A stretch of 64,000 bases of DNA from positions 1,364,001-1,428,000 of the forward strand of contig NZ_FNCZ01000001.1 in the NCBI RefSeq assembly GCF_900099995.1. Direction: 5' to 3'. This DNA comes from Winogradskyella thalassocola (lineage in GTDB: Bacteria > Bacteroidota > Bacteroidia > Flavobacteriales > Flavobacteriaceae). The notes beneath the pieces are model-generated. The model saw nothing but the letters and a program-made list of their open reading frames with translations, was not told where the DNA came from and ran no database searches. Both the position numbers and the translations under genes were made by a program. The first letter of the stretch is position 1. Each line of letters opens with the position of its first letter. Positions 35,801 through 44,500 of this stretch are shown here, piece by piece.

Positions 35801-37953
35801 CCTTTAATTTAAATTCCTTGGCCACAAAAACACTTTTTGATTCTAAGATTGAAAATGATAGGGTTAGCGGAACCACCTTATCTAAAGATGGTACACTTTT
35901 AATATTTGAAGATAAACCGACCAATGTGATACATTTTTATAATCTGAAGACTAATACAGAGGTTGCTCAACTTAATAAAACGTCCATATCAAACTATACA
36001 ACAGTAGCGTCTATAAAATTATTAGATTCTGAGAAGTTAATAATAGAAGGTGTAGGGCTTACCAACGAAGATGGTGAAAAACTGTCTATAGAATTAATTA
36101 ATTATAATATAAAGACAAAAGTTTTAACTAGACTTTCAAATAAGCGCTATATAGATATTAAGTCCGATTTTAAAGATGTAATTATCAAAGGAAATACGGC
36201 GGTAAATGTAGTGTCTTCAGATAAGGCGTATTATACCTATCAAGAAGATTTTCACTTAAAGGTTGAAGATTTACAGACAAATAAAATACTATATGATAAA
36301 TATATTAAAGGTTTTGATATTAGGTTTGGCTATTTTACCGAAGATAATAAGGAGCTTGTAATAGGTTTTGACAACGGTACTATTCAAGTTTTGGATACTT
36401 CAAATTTTAAATTATTAAAGAGTTTTGAAGGTGTTGTAGGAGATATATCCAAGATAGATATTAAAGGGCGTTTTTTAATGGTACTGGGTGAAAATGATAA
36501 GATTAATGTTTTTGATATTAAACAAGGCTATAAAAAAATATATTCTACTGCATTTATTGGTAATGGGGAATTTTTAATTGCAAATGATGAAGGTTATTAT
36601 TATGCCTCAAAAGGTGCTACTGAAAATGTTGCATTTAAAAAAAACTTAGATGTTTTTCCTTTTGAGCAATTTGATCTTTATTACAATCGACCAGATAAGG
36701 CTTCTAAGAATTTAGTGGACTTAGGCATAAAAGACAAGGCATTATCAGAGGCTTATTATAAAGCTTATTTAAAAAGGTTGAAGAATATAGGTTTTTCTGA
36801 AGCCCAAATTTCAGGAGATCTACATTTGCCAACATTAAGTATTGTTAATGATTTGCCGGTAACGATTGATAAAGATAGCATTGATATATCTGTTCTTGGA
36901 ATTGACCATTTATATCAGCTCGATAGAATCAATATTTGGGTAAATGATGTTCCAATATTTGGATCGAAAGGAAAAAATTTAAAAGACAAAAATCTAAAAC
37001 GCATTAAGGAGTCTTATAAAATAGCATTGACATCAGGTTCTAATAAAATTGAAGTTTCTGTTACTAATATTAAAGGTTCCGAAAGTTTAAGGAGCATAGC
37101 TCGCGTAAATTGTGAAATTAAAAGAGAAAAACCAGCTTTGTATTTAGTGAGTATCGGAGTTTCTAATTATGCAGATACAGATTTTAATTTAAAATATGCG
37201 GCAAAGGATGCTTTAGATATTAGTGCCTATACAGAAGCACTAACAGATAAATACAGTAGCATTAATACAATTAAATTATTAAATGAAGAGGTTACAATAG
37301 GTAATGTAATGGCTATTAAGAAAACTCTGAATAAAACAGAAGTGTCGGATGTTGTTGTGGTGTTTTTTGCAGGTCATGGTCTTTTAGATGATAATTTTGA
37401 TTATTACCTAGCGACACATAATATTGATTTTAATAACCCGTCCGAAAATGGACTTTCTTATGAGAACCTAGAAGGTCTATTAGACGGCATACCAGCTCGC
37501 AAGAAGCTATTATTAATAGATGCTTGCCATTCTGGTGAAATAGATAAGGATGATACAGAGTTTACTTCAACAGACAGTCCTGAAAACGTTAAAGTAACCA
37601 ATAGAGGCTCTGTTGGTGCAAAGTCGAAATCATCCAAAGTAGGGCTTAAAAATTCGTTTGAGTTAATGCAAATGTTATTTGCAGATTTAAGACGTGGCAC
37701 AGGTGCTATGGTCATTAGCTCGGCGAGTGGAGTGGAATTTGCCTATGAAGGAGAACAATGGGAAAACGGTGTATTTACCTATGCGTTGTTAGAGGGATTA
37801 AAGTCTGGCAACTGCGATGTTAATAAGGATAATGAAATTTCGGTGTCTGAACTACGTAATTATGTTATAGAACGTGTTGACGTTTTAACTAATGGAAGGC
37901 AAAACCCAACGGCTCGAAAAGAAAACTTAGAATTCGATTTTAAAGTTTGGTAA
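32815..37953 (+). CDS. giant exported WD40-repeat caspase-family (C14) protease
   Basis: With the ATG at 32815 (a GTG at 32806 would add MKR) this is a 1712-residue protein. It has a Sec signal ending near SFIGFTQ. About 1250 residues of WD40-like repeats follow (for example VVSSSIDGSINLWDLKSE and LFATADSWGNIKIWN), enough for several propellers. An Ig-like linker (about 1340-1430) leads to a C-terminal caspase fold. The catalytic dyad is complete: H1521 in VFFAGHGLLD and C1571 in LLIDACHSGE. The inter-subunit loop 26 residues after the Cys contains TNR1597-GS followed by a Ser/Lys-rich stretch. WD40 domains normally act as platforms for partners. I infer an extracytoplasmic scaffold-protease, the effector of the rightward operon. 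Confidence 0.9.
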   Translation: MEFVNKKKLIFLIVLLISFIGFTQNQTINYSSNENLNITSFDVSGTNNKIAINVFPLTETIIYDGYTGNELNRLKGFETTPRSVQFDDNRNLIIVEYSNKINVYNSIDYTLIITHDKPDFSAAMAYSSELGKLIFSASGDIVNINVTKGDKEIYPDLIKKNSYDQSLKISKKGDVIAHLDNGKLSLFKDYVKLSELKTNPILDFTIGENTIVVLSEYEPLKLMTQFYDFNGNPLTEENRYQNLYKPYSYKNTLTYVNEEFVFYGAFKAISLLTKDRKPYKYQFQENFSEYQFIRALGFVINYGNRLDIVDVEGRLKSQINVGSIYNQSGIFDDDKEVFSENNFVLLSEDKLFFSNDSEGKPESMQLQSPYVNGYSNDKNLLAFVTRDNMLRVWDIDKKQEVASIAYEGAYLQFIQLSKANNIVVVKSQTTNTVKVYDLKSLEVLDILNFDDELITSLDLNEKWLAVGTSKGDYYTWQVDGSSINPVLKKAKGLGNAITSIKIFGDDVFLASMGRIVKFSLVDDKKIYSTTLKGHESYIQSMALNDSNQFLVSSSIDGSINLWDLKSEHLLETYSLDATWVNQIKINKDLTITSNGPGNYGNIISASELSERFINSKPELIIQSSNATGSRQLRFSPDGKLIASIDGNKIKVREVLTGFLVSEFITKNAVVNDFVFDKDGQSLIVATGSGIQFFDHLTGKSKKYLDLSVQNRSIHHIETFNNHNVFIANNIHGWHQPLFMHSNSGVYLSELNVNPGNEIDTSVINIKISDNDKMIATYGSHYIKIFTVNDQLQTEQIVAIPRKKVKVSSTEWNNLMDFSPSGSYLSYLEFEGMKTVVYDIEKQQVIYDEVGTPSKFGQENELLVTQDITGIALKNLNKPSERNFISNKEHISLILAMDYDPNEKLFATADSWGNIKIWNSITGKTITEIDRFSNDIYTSELSPSGNFIAYSNKQGLFLFNLKEFKTIKLEGNNYPYFGAFSKDNNLYYFRDKTKYKAFNLNSLATKTLFDSKIENDRVSGTTLSKDGTLLIFEDKPTNVIHFYNLKTNTEVAQLNKTSISNYTTVASIKLLDSEKLIIEGVGLTNEDGEKLSIELINYNIKTKVLTRLSNKRYIDIKSDFKDVIIKGNTAVNVVSSDKAYYTYQEDFHLKVEDLQTNKILYDKYIKGFDIRFGYFTEDNKELVIGFDNGTIQVLDTSNFKLLKSFEGVVGDISKIDIKGRFLMVLGENDKINVFDIKQGYKKIYSTAFIGNGEFLIANDEGYYYASKGATENVAFKKNLDVFPFEQFDLYYNRPDKASKNLVDLGIKDKALSEAYYKAYLKRLKNIGFSEAQISGDLHLPTLSIVNDLPVTIDKDSIDISVLGIDHLYQLDRINIWVNDVPIFGSKGKNLKDKNLKRIKESYKIALTSGSNKIEVSVTNIKGSESLRSIARVNCEIKREKPALYLVSIGVSNYADTDFNLKYAAKDALDISAYTEALTDKYSSINTIKLLNEEVTIGNVMAIKKTLNKTEVSDVVVVFFAGHGLLDDNFDYYLATHNIDFNNPSENGLSYENLEGLLDGIPARKKLLLIDACHSGEIDKDDTEFTSTDSPENVKVTNRGSVGAKSKSSKVGLKNSFELMQMLFADLRRGTGAMVISSASGVEFAYEGEQWENGVFTYALLEGLKSGNCDVNKDNEISVSELRNYVIERVDVLTNGRQNPTARKENLEFDFKVW

Positions 37954-38074
37954 ATTTTTAGAGCTAATATCTCTACTTTAATATAAGTTATCAAATGTAT
38001 TTGGACTAAAAAAATTTTTAAAGCTATTACCTATAATTTACTCTATGATCAAAGACGTGACGCCATAATCTTAG

Positions 38075-38240
38075 CTATTCAAACAACATAAAAGCAGCCC
38101 ATTTTTCAGGCGGTTTTTATATGTTTTAGAAATTGATTTTTCATTTTTTTTTTTTTTTTTTTTAAGGCTTTTCGAACTTCCGTGCTACTTAACTAAGTGG
38201 TGTAAGAAATGGTCATTAACTCGGCACTTTCAGAAATAGC
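38075..38240 (-). pseudogene. decayed 3' end of a second CHAT-protease gene
   Basis: Read leftward, this segment reproduces the last 60 or so residues of the CHAT protein encoded at 41529-45404. ESAELMTISYT matches ETSEFMTTFYT; an in-frame TAG replaces the Trp of TNW; LSSTEVRKAL matches LSGQKIRTAF. After a 20-base T run (38144-38163, A on the coding strand), KTYKN and EKWAAFMLFE-stop match KTYKD and EKWAAFVLFE-stop, with a 1-base shift between them. The bases around the stop codons also align. It has an internal stop, homopolymer expansion and a frameshift, so it cannot be functional. Confidence 0.85.
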
Positions 38241-38437
38241 CGACATTACATTGATGTATTAAAGACTGAATTAGAAAATGATGGATTTGTTTTAGCGGAA
38301 GAAGACCTTCAAAACCTATTGAATTAACTGAAAGAATAATATCAGAACTATTGAAACAAGTTATGTTGCTAACGGATGGTTAGCAAACACCAGATTTACG
38401 AGAGCTAAATAAGGAGACGACGATTAAATAGTGGTCA
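38241..38437. other. degenerate sequence between the convergent strings
   Basis: No intact gene is present. A + strand frame around 38225-38325 ends in IDVLKTELENDGFVLAEEDL followed soon by TAA and further stops. It looks like another gene remnant that I cannot identify. Together with the CHAT fragment it fills the 485-bp gap between the two convergent operons. Confidence 0.4.
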
Positions 38438-41428
38438 TCAGTTCGATAAAATATACTTATCTATTGTGTTTTGGCTATATAAACTCTTCAATTTGTTAGA
38501 ACGTAATAAATTAGGGTCTGTTCTAAGTCTGTACTTTTCGCTGCTATTAAGGTCACCAATAAATCTGGAATACACTGAAGCCAATAATAAATCAGGATTT
38601 TGATCTAATTTAATTAAGTTAGAATAATAGTAGTTAGCATTATCAAAGGCATTAGCGTCAATTGCAGCTTTGACCATAACTTCTAAAAGCTGAATGTTTT
38701 GAGCCTTCGTATTGTTTTGCCCTAATGCAGGTAACGCAATTTCAATCGCTTTTATAGGTTCGGATTGTAAGTATAAAAATTCTGAATATACATAAGCATT
38801 TTCAGAAGAGTTAGAAATTTCAAAGGCTAATTTATATAAAGCATTAGTATCTTCTGGTTTTCCAAATTTTAATCTATCCTTAGCCATGGTTAAAATAAAT
38901 TCTGAAATTTCTTTTTGCTTTTCTCCATAAGGATCACTTTCTGCAGCTGTACTTAATTGTGATTTTGCAGCTTCAAATAAATTGTTTTCTAATTGACTAT
39001 AACCAAGGTTTTGAGAACTCTTTACGTAACTAGAATCTATGTGAGTAGCTTTTTGGTAAGCTAGTATAGCATCGTTATAATTGCTTTGTGAAAAAAAAGT
39101 TTGACCTAACAGGTGGTGTAAGTCTGGTGTATTAGGATGTTTTTTAATTGCACTATTTAATAATGCGATTGATTTGTCTTGAAGATTTTGGCTATTGTAA
39201 AGCGTAATTATCGCATTATATGCAGGTATAAAGTAACCGTTTTTTTCAATGGCTGTTAGATAGAGTTTCTCAGCTTCATCATTCTTGTTTAACTCATTTT
39301 TTAGATAATTAGCATAGTGAAAATATGATTCAGGTTTCGTTTTATTATTCGTTATACCAGTCTCAAAAGATTCTTTAGCTTTTAGTGGTTTTCTCATTTT
39401 ATGCTGTAAAACACCACGGCCAGCATACGCCCATGTATTAAATGGATCATTCTCTATGGCTTTTCTATACAATGAATCTGCCAAACGTAAACGAGACAAT
39501 CTCGTTTTTTTGAGACTTAAAAAATTGGCATATTCAGAATATACCATCGATGATTCTGGCGCGTAATCAATAGCATTAAGTAATAGTTTCTCTGCTGCTT
39601 CGTCTTCGATTTTATGATCTTGAATATAATTAACTAATCCATAACCAAAAATTGAATTTATAGAATCCGTTTTTACAGATTTCTTATACCAGTCAATTGA
39701 AGCTTTAGTATTCCCTTTTAACTTTTGAAGATGACTCATTTTCTGAAGCGCAAAGGTGTTTTCTGGTTCAGTTTTTAATACTGTAGCATAATATGTTTCT
39801 GCGATATTATATTTACCTTCTTTTTCATTTATCTCACCAAGTTTCAGGTTCGTATTTGCGCCTTTCGTTCCTAATGATGTATTTAAATAGGTTTTGGCAT
39901 CATCAAATTTATATTGATCCATTAAATTATCACCAATATTGGTGAAAGGTTGCGACCAAGAAACTATTAGTTTTTTTGCTTCGTTATAATGATAATGGGC
40001 ACTATCGTAGAGTTCTTCTTGATTGTAAACTTCTCCTAAAGCATTATGAATATAGGCCGCTCTAGGCTCTAAATTTAGGGCATTATTAAGCTTATGTTTT
40101 GCGGCTTCATACTTTGCGAAATTTCTAGTTCTAATTATAGCATAGGACTCTAATAGTAATTTGCTCGCTTCAATCCGATCTCTTAAAAAACCATCTTCAC
40201 CCATAAGCTCCAAACAAATTTCTAAATGCTTTGCTTGAATATTAAAAGCTCTACTTGGTGGTAAAGCTTTATCTCCATCGATGTAAGTGTTAATCAGTTG
40301 TTGTGCGCTATTTGATAATATTTTTAATAGCATGCTTTGCATTTTTTCTTTTAAACCATCAGAAATGGAAGCATTATTTATGGACGATTTATAAATTTCA
40401 TAAGCACTAGACGATTTTCCATAATAGGAATTTCGTTCTATAGCTTCATTAAATTTTGTAATGACCATGCCGCCACTTTTATCGCTCAATTTAGTTTCAT
40501 TAATGCCTCTTGAAGCGATAGCTTTATCACTTTCAAAATTGACATTGATAGCTTCGAAAGCGATAGTATTTGTTTCAGGTTTTATGGATTTTAAAACGGC
40601 TCTATCATTTTGTGTTCGTACAATTGGAGTCTGATTTTTATTATATTTTTTAGACACAATGTTAAATACATTTTCATATAAATAATCATCAATCTCACGA
40701 TATTGAATACTATTATCAGTATTGCTGTCTGCTTTTCCTGTAAGTCCTTTTACAAGGAAATATGTAAAATAACCATGGTTTAAGTCGCCACTCTCATAAG
40801 AAAGTTCATTAGAGCCACAACTTAATATTTTGGTTGAGTTTTCGAACATCGCCTGAATGGTTCCCATGTTTTTTTGAGTGCCTTCTTCAAAAACAAATCC
40901 CGATTTACAAGCATCTAAAATTAAAACGACTTTTGAGCCTTTGGTGGTTAGTGCATTTATAATTTTATTGAGTAATGCTAAAGGTATGACTCCACCTGAA
41001 TAATATTCTTGTTTGGCATTAGCATCTGCTGCTAATAAAAACCCTTCTTTTTCACCAAAATCATCGACGACATCTCCATGACCTGCAAAGTAGATATAGT
41101 TAATATCTCCAGATTCAGACTTTTTAATGAGTTTCTTAAATTCCTGAACAATATTTAGCGCAACCGCATCCGTATTAATTAATAGGCTAATATTTTCGTT
41201 TGAAAGTTCTTCTATTTGACTGAGGTAGTTTTTAAAAAGAATAGCATCATTATCTGCATATTTTAGTCGTAAACCTTCTTCGTTGTAATCTGAAACACCT
41301 ATCACTATAGCACGTTTAGTACCTTCTTCGATCGCTTCAGTTGATTGTGCTTTTGAGCCTCTCGAATCTTCTTGTGCAAAGCACAAATAGGATAGGAGTG
41401 AAAAGAAATATAATAGTAATTGTTTCAT
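38438..41428 (-). CDS. exported caspase-family (C14) protease with TPR repeats
   Basis: This 996-residue protein has a Sec signal (to about CFAQ, residue 19) and a 20-residue propeptide-like stretch with SR23-GSKAQST. The caspase domain (about 38-275) has H117 in YIYFAGHGD and C174 in LILDACKSGF. A long helical region with many TPR repeats follows (about 370-950; for example NALGEVYNQEELYDSAHYHYNEA). TPRs suggest docking to other proteins of the locus. Unlike the other two caspases, it has no R-G site in the loop after the catalytic Cys; the site lies before the first strand. It is the last gene of the leftward string, 100 bp after the CHAT gene. Confidence 0.9.
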   Translation of the reverse strand: MKQLLLYFFSLLSYLCFAQEDSRGSKAQSTEAIEEGTKRAIVIGVSDYNEEGLRLKYADNDAILFKNYLSQIEELSNENISLLINTDAVALNIVQEFKKLIKKSESGDINYIYFAGHGDVVDDFGEKEGFLLAADANAKQEYYSGGVIPLALLNKIINALTTKGSKVVLILDACKSGFVFEEGTQKNMGTIQAMFENSTKILSCGSNELSYESGDLNHGYFTYFLVKGLTGKADSNTDNSIQYREIDDYLYENVFNIVSKKYNKNQTPIVRTQNDRAVLKSIKPETNTIAFEAINVNFESDKAIASRGINETKLSDKSGGMVITKFNEAIERNSYYGKSSSAYEIYKSSINNASISDGLKEKMQSMLLKILSNSAQQLINTYIDGDKALPPSRAFNIQAKHLEICLELMGEDGFLRDRIEASKLLLESYAIIRTRNFAKYEAAKHKLNNALNLEPRAAYIHNALGEVYNQEELYDSAHYHYNEAKKLIVSWSQPFTNIGDNLMDQYKFDDAKTYLNTSLGTKGANTNLKLGEINEKEGKYNIAETYYATVLKTEPENTFALQKMSHLQKLKGNTKASIDWYKKSVKTDSINSIFGYGLVNYIQDHKIEDEAAEKLLLNAIDYAPESSMVYSEYANFLSLKKTRLSRLRLADSLYRKAIENDPFNTWAYAGRGVLQHKMRKPLKAKESFETGITNNKTKPESYFHYANYLKNELNKNDEAEKLYLTAIEKNGYFIPAYNAIITLYNSQNLQDKSIALLNSAIKKHPNTPDLHHLLGQTFFSQSNYNDAILAYQKATHIDSSYVKSSQNLGYSQLENNLFEAAKSQLSTAAESDPYGEKQKEISEFILTMAKDRLKFGKPEDTNALYKLAFEISNSSENAYVYSEFLYLQSEPIKAIEIALPALGQNNTKAQNIQLLEVMVKAAIDANAFDNANYYYSNLIKLDQNPDLLLASVYSRFIGDLNSSEKYRLRTDPNLLRSNKLKSLYSQNTIDKYILSN

Positions 41429-41528
41429 TTTAAGATTTGGTATGTGTTTTCAATATTAGGATTGATAGCTACAAATTACAAATTTTATCTGTGTGTGTCT
41501 TTTTTTAGCTATGTATGACCAGTTTAGC

Positions 41529-44500
41529 TTATTCAAATAATACAAAAGCAGCCCATTTTTCTGGATGATCTTTATACGTTTTTGCCATTGTTAATTGTGT
41601 ATTCCTAAATGCCGTTCTGATTTTTTGTCCGCTTAGCCAATTGGTGTAAAAGGTAGTCATGAACTCTGAGGTTTCTGCATCTGGGACTTCCCATAAACTC
41701 ATAACAATAATATCTACACCAGCCATTTTAAAAGCACGTTGTAAGCCATATACACCTTCAGAGCCGTCAATGTCACCAAGACCAGTTTCACAGGCGCTTA
41801 ACACAACTAAATCTGTGTTTGATAAATCTAGGTTTGAGATTTCTAAGGCTGTTAAAATTCCATCATCTTCTATGTGTGGATTACTACCATTTTGCCAAGC
41901 GTAGTTGGAGCCAGAAAATAATAATCCAGAACGGAGTAATGGGTCCGCGTTAATGGTGTAACTATTTTTCTGCGCAGTATTTAAAGCGCTTTGAGTTCTG
42001 GTTTTGGGGTTTTCAAAAAAGAAACCATGTGTGGCGATATGAATTATATTTGGAGCGTTACCACTTAAGTTTTTAAAACGTGTTTCCGAAGCATTAGCAC
42101 CAGTAAATGAGGAGTAGTCTTTATCTTTTTTTGAAAATAAAGATGCAATACTATTGACTTCCTCTAAAGTTCCTGCTAAATAATTCCATTGTGCTCCCAA
42201 GCTTCGTGTGTCAGAAACTGATTTTAATATTGAAAGTTGAGAAATAGTATCTTTAGATTCGGCTTTAGTTTTAGAAGGTATAAAGTCATAAGTAATACCT
42301 CCAATAAAAAGCGTAGTATTGGATTTTGGACCCGTATTAATTTCAGTTATTTTATATGTGCTGCTTAATTGTACCATTTGATATTGACTTGCTAAAATGG
42401 GCTTACCTTCTGTGTCTAAAGCCGCAAATGGAATCTGATTTAATAAACCGCTAGGCGAGAAGTAAACCGTTTCAATACCTTTTAAAGACGCTTCGATTGG
42501 TGACCAAATAAGCTCATATAGCCCTTTGGTATTCGTTGTGCTTTTTGATTTTGAACCTCTAGTTTGGTATAAGGTATTTGGGTTCTGACTCTTTAAAATA
42601 GCTTTTAAATCTTCTTCCTTAAATAATTCAATTATTTTGGGTTGGTCCCAATCTTTATAAATTAGGTAAACTCCATACACTTTAGTATTCGTAATAGTAT
42701 TATCTACACGCTCCGTGTAATTCGTGAATTCTAAAGCAATTTCGTTAGATTTTAAGTTCGATTTTATTTGCGTCCAATCCTTGTTGAAATTATCTGTATT
42801 CAATTTTAGGTTAGTACTATGCAACTTAACCAATTCTATTTCTAAATTATTGAGTTGTGTTTTAATACTGTCTAAAATTGATTCTTTGTATTTTGAAATA
42901 CTGTTCAAATATTTTTCTCTTTGCTGCCGAAGTTGTCTATAGTTTTCAATTTTCAACTTTACGTTTTCATCACCATTATTAGAAAGTTCTGCTAGTAAAT
43001 CTTTAGTCGTATTTAAAAGCAGTCCTTTTAGTAATAATTGATTATTTAAACCTGTTGTTAATAATGCTTCGTTTTGAAAGTGCGAATTAAATACAGAGTT
43101 GCTCAACCATGAAAGTGTGGTTTCAAAACGACGTAAAAAATCTTTCTTTTCATTTTCGCTTCTATAAGTAAAAACATCCTTTAGTTCCTTTTTAAAACCC
43201 TTGTAGTTTTTTAAGTATAATTCAGTTGCTTTGTCATTATTTCCTAAAGCTTCATAATTTACAGCCAAATGAAAAAGAAGCTGATTAAAAAGGTCACTTT
43301 CTTCACCTGTGTATTTAGCAATAATTGGCTGGGCTTGTTCTAAAATAGATATGGATTCCTTATATTTTTTTGCTTTAAACAATGCGACACCTTTCTGTGC
43401 TAATGCTGTTCCGTAATAATAACTGTCGATGCCATAGTTATTAGAAAAATTATTTAAAGCTTTGTCTAAGTTTTCTATTGCTGCAGGAATTTGATTCGAA
43501 TTAATTAAGGCTTCAGCAATATTGGTAAGCAAGGTGCCATAAAGATAATGACCTTCATTTAGAGATGTCTTATAACTTTCAAGAGCTTTTTTGTAGTACG
43601 AAAGAGCTTCAGTATAGTTTCCTTTTATATAGTAACACGCTCCAATATTCACGGCTATTTTACCATAATCTATATGACTTTGATTCGCATTATTTTTTAG
43701 AATTTCGAAACCTTTAAGTTGAAATTCGAGTGCATTATCGGTTTCTCCTAAAAATTGAATGTTAAGTCCCTTGCCTGCTAATGCTAATGCCATACCATAA
43801 GACTCTTGGCTCTGGTTTGCTGTGTAAATTTTAATTGCTTCGTTAAATGCCTCTAAGCTATTTTTAGTTTGTCGGGTTGTATAATAAAACTGTCCAAGGT
43901 TTAGTAATTGCTTAGCATACATTAAACTGTTAGACCCAATCGTAGTTTTAAAAATGGACAGGGCCTTATTAAATTGTTGTTCTGCTTTAAGATAGTCTCC
44001 TGTTTCTATTAAGAAATTCCCATAGTTCATCAAAGAAATTCCATAATCCGAATGTATGTCACCTAAGATTTCTTTTTTATTTTGAAGAACCTTTAAATGT
44101 AGCTTTTGAGCTTTATCATAGTCATCAACTCCCGTGTTTTGGTAAACTAAAGCTAAGTTGCTTTCTACATTTAGTTTATTCATTACTACCTTATCATCTA
44201 ATTTGTCATAGAGGTTTAAAGCGTTTAAATAGTAACCTTCAGCGACTTTGTAATTACCTTTAAAGTAATTGAGTTGTCCTAAGTAGTTGAGTAAAATGAA
44301 ATAATCATTAGTCGTGCTTACACCCAGTTTTTCATAAATTGTTTTGGCAAGGTGTAGGTGTTTTTCTGCATTGGTAATGTCTTCTGAGTTTAAATAGAAT
44401 TCACCTAAGTTGATATTCTGCATGGCATAAATTTCAGTATTCTCTGCATTGTTATCCAATAAGAAAGCAAGGCTGTTAAAGTGTACCGTTTCTGCTTTTT

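Noticed and set aside
38144-38163. The 20-T run as a phase-variable switch
   Set aside because: It lies inside the CHAT remnant, which also has an independent stop codon, so changes in run length could not restore a gene.
41659-41904. Rightward 81-codon frame inside the CHAT gene
   Set aside because: It is the antisense shadow of the CHAT catalytic region, with no independent support.
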